This document shows positions 41,354 to 41,658 of a DNA stretch of 41,658 bases, one piece after another. Under the pieces are notes generated by a model, which worked only from the letters and a program-made list of their open reading frames with translations, made no database searches and was not told the origin of the DNA. Where the stretch lies: positions 1 through 41,658 of the forward strand of contig SHYP01000013.1 in NCBI GenBank assembly GCA_009692725.1, in the 5' to 3' direction. Position 1 is the stretch's first letter. The number at the start of each line of letters is the position of its first letter. The position numbers and the translations under genes are program-made. Origin of the DNA: Dehalococcoidia bacterium (GTDB lineage: Bacteria; Chloroflexota; Dehalococcoidia; UBA2979).

Positions 41354-41658
41354 CTACTTGTCGAGCCACATCCACTTCACCTGGTTGCCTGTGTCCAGGT
41401 AATCTTGTCCCGAACCGGCCCCACGCGCATAGCGCTGTCCACGGACCCACGGCTGCTGCAACTGGAACGCATAGCCTGCCGGCTTCTCGATGCGGTACGC
41501 CTTGTCGAGCACGCGATCCCAGACCTTGCGCGCCAGTTCGTCGCGGACGTTCTGCTTGATCTCCACCTGCACCTGCTCGGCCCAGGCGTCGATCTGCGGG
41601 TCGTTGATATTCCAGCGGTTGCCGCTCGACTTGGAGTGGTGCATGCCGTAAACGAAAT
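41354..41658 (-). CDS. C-terminal part of a peptide/nickel-type ABC substrate-binding protein (cut by window edge)
   Basis: About 101 C-terminal residues of an extracellular solute-binding protein of family 5, which delivers oligopeptides or similar ligands to an ABC importer. The frame is open to the window edge (FVYGMHHSKSSGNRWN) and ends WMWLDK at TAG 41354. Recognisable C-terminal features are NRWNINDPQIDAWAEQ, a helix RDELARKVWDRVLDKAYR, then RIEKPAGYAFQLQQPWVRG and the terminal KWMWLDK. The remainder, including the lipoprotein signal, is beyond the window. It marks the return of ordinary chromosomal coding after the mobile-element patch. Confidence 0.8.
   Translation of the reverse strand, partial: FVYGMHHSKSSGNRWNINDPQIDAWAEQVQVEIKQNVRDELARKVWDRVLDKAYRIEKPAGYAFQLQQPWVRGQRYARGAGSGQDYLDTGNQVKWMWLDK

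Noticed and set aside
41146..41559. Plus-strand open frame in the right-hand spacer and opposite the substrate-binding protein
   Set aside because: Composition is Pro/Arg/Thr-rich with no periodic coding signal, and half of it lies antisense to a gene with clear family motifs.

Overview
The window is 41.7 kb of very GC-rich bacterial DNA with an almost uninterrupted G/C third-position signal, many GTG starts and dense, mostly housekeeping gene content. The mix points to an aerobic, high-GC, non-proteobacterial heterotroph: split glycine decarboxylase GcvPA/GcvPB, homodimeric-type pyruvate dehydrogenase E1, fused proline dehydrogenase/P5C dehydrogenase, an LLM flavin oxidoreductase, SURF1, and an IPT/TIG-repeat protein with a short C-terminal domain that I associate with Chloroflexota. 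Chloroflexota (Dehalococcoidia or Thermomicrobia-like) is my best guess. It is inference from gene content, not proof.

Layout. 1-5.3 kb (minus strand): 5' part of enolase, a XerC/D tyrosine recombinase, a truncated P-loop kinase overlapping the stop of uvrC, an 84-aa helical protein, and a tRNA-Val(CAC)/Leu(CAG)/Arg(GCG) cluster with a recognisable promoter. 5.3-9.0 kb: putA. 9.1-9.8 kb: a decayed GNAT acetyltransferase bracketed by two striking inverted-repeat structures. 10.2-12.9 kb: aconitase (plus strand). 12.9-14.4 kb (minus strand): a type II restriction-modification pair whose N4-cytosine-type methyltransferase is broken by an amber codon and a frameshift, while the endonuclease frame is open. 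14.5-21.8 kb: aminopeptidase N, SURF1, CorA, Tam, a small membrane protein and the TIG-repeat protein.

22-36 kb is the metabolic core, and lipoic acid ties it together. An LLM oxidoreductase, gcvT, gcvH, gcvPA and gcvPB (glycine cleavage), then lipB and lipA (lipoyl synthesis), then an alpha/beta hydrolase run on the plus strand. They converge on aceE-aceF-lpdA (pyruvate dehydrogenase) and a GYD-domain gene on the minus strand. GcvH and AceF each carry one lipoyl lysine that LipB/LipA would modify, and the single Lpd can serve both complexes.

36.4-41.7 kb: a small conserved-looking gene, an ORF that runs into a tRNA with a CAT anticodon, and then an accessory patch with different codon usage. 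The patch holds a truncated IS6 transposase, a double-domain family III CoA-transferase, an internally inverted IS3 orfA fragment and the tail of a large serine recombinase. The window ends in the C-terminal part of a peptide-type ABC substrate-binding protein.

No clearly new multi-gene defence or metabolic system is visible. The best leads are the roughly 94-nt nested hairpin at 9103-9196, the ribosome-site-sequestering palindrome at 9816-9872, a dispersed palindromic repeat that sits in frame inside putA and lipB, the open-frame REase beside a broken MTase, and the tRNA-adjacent accessory patch.
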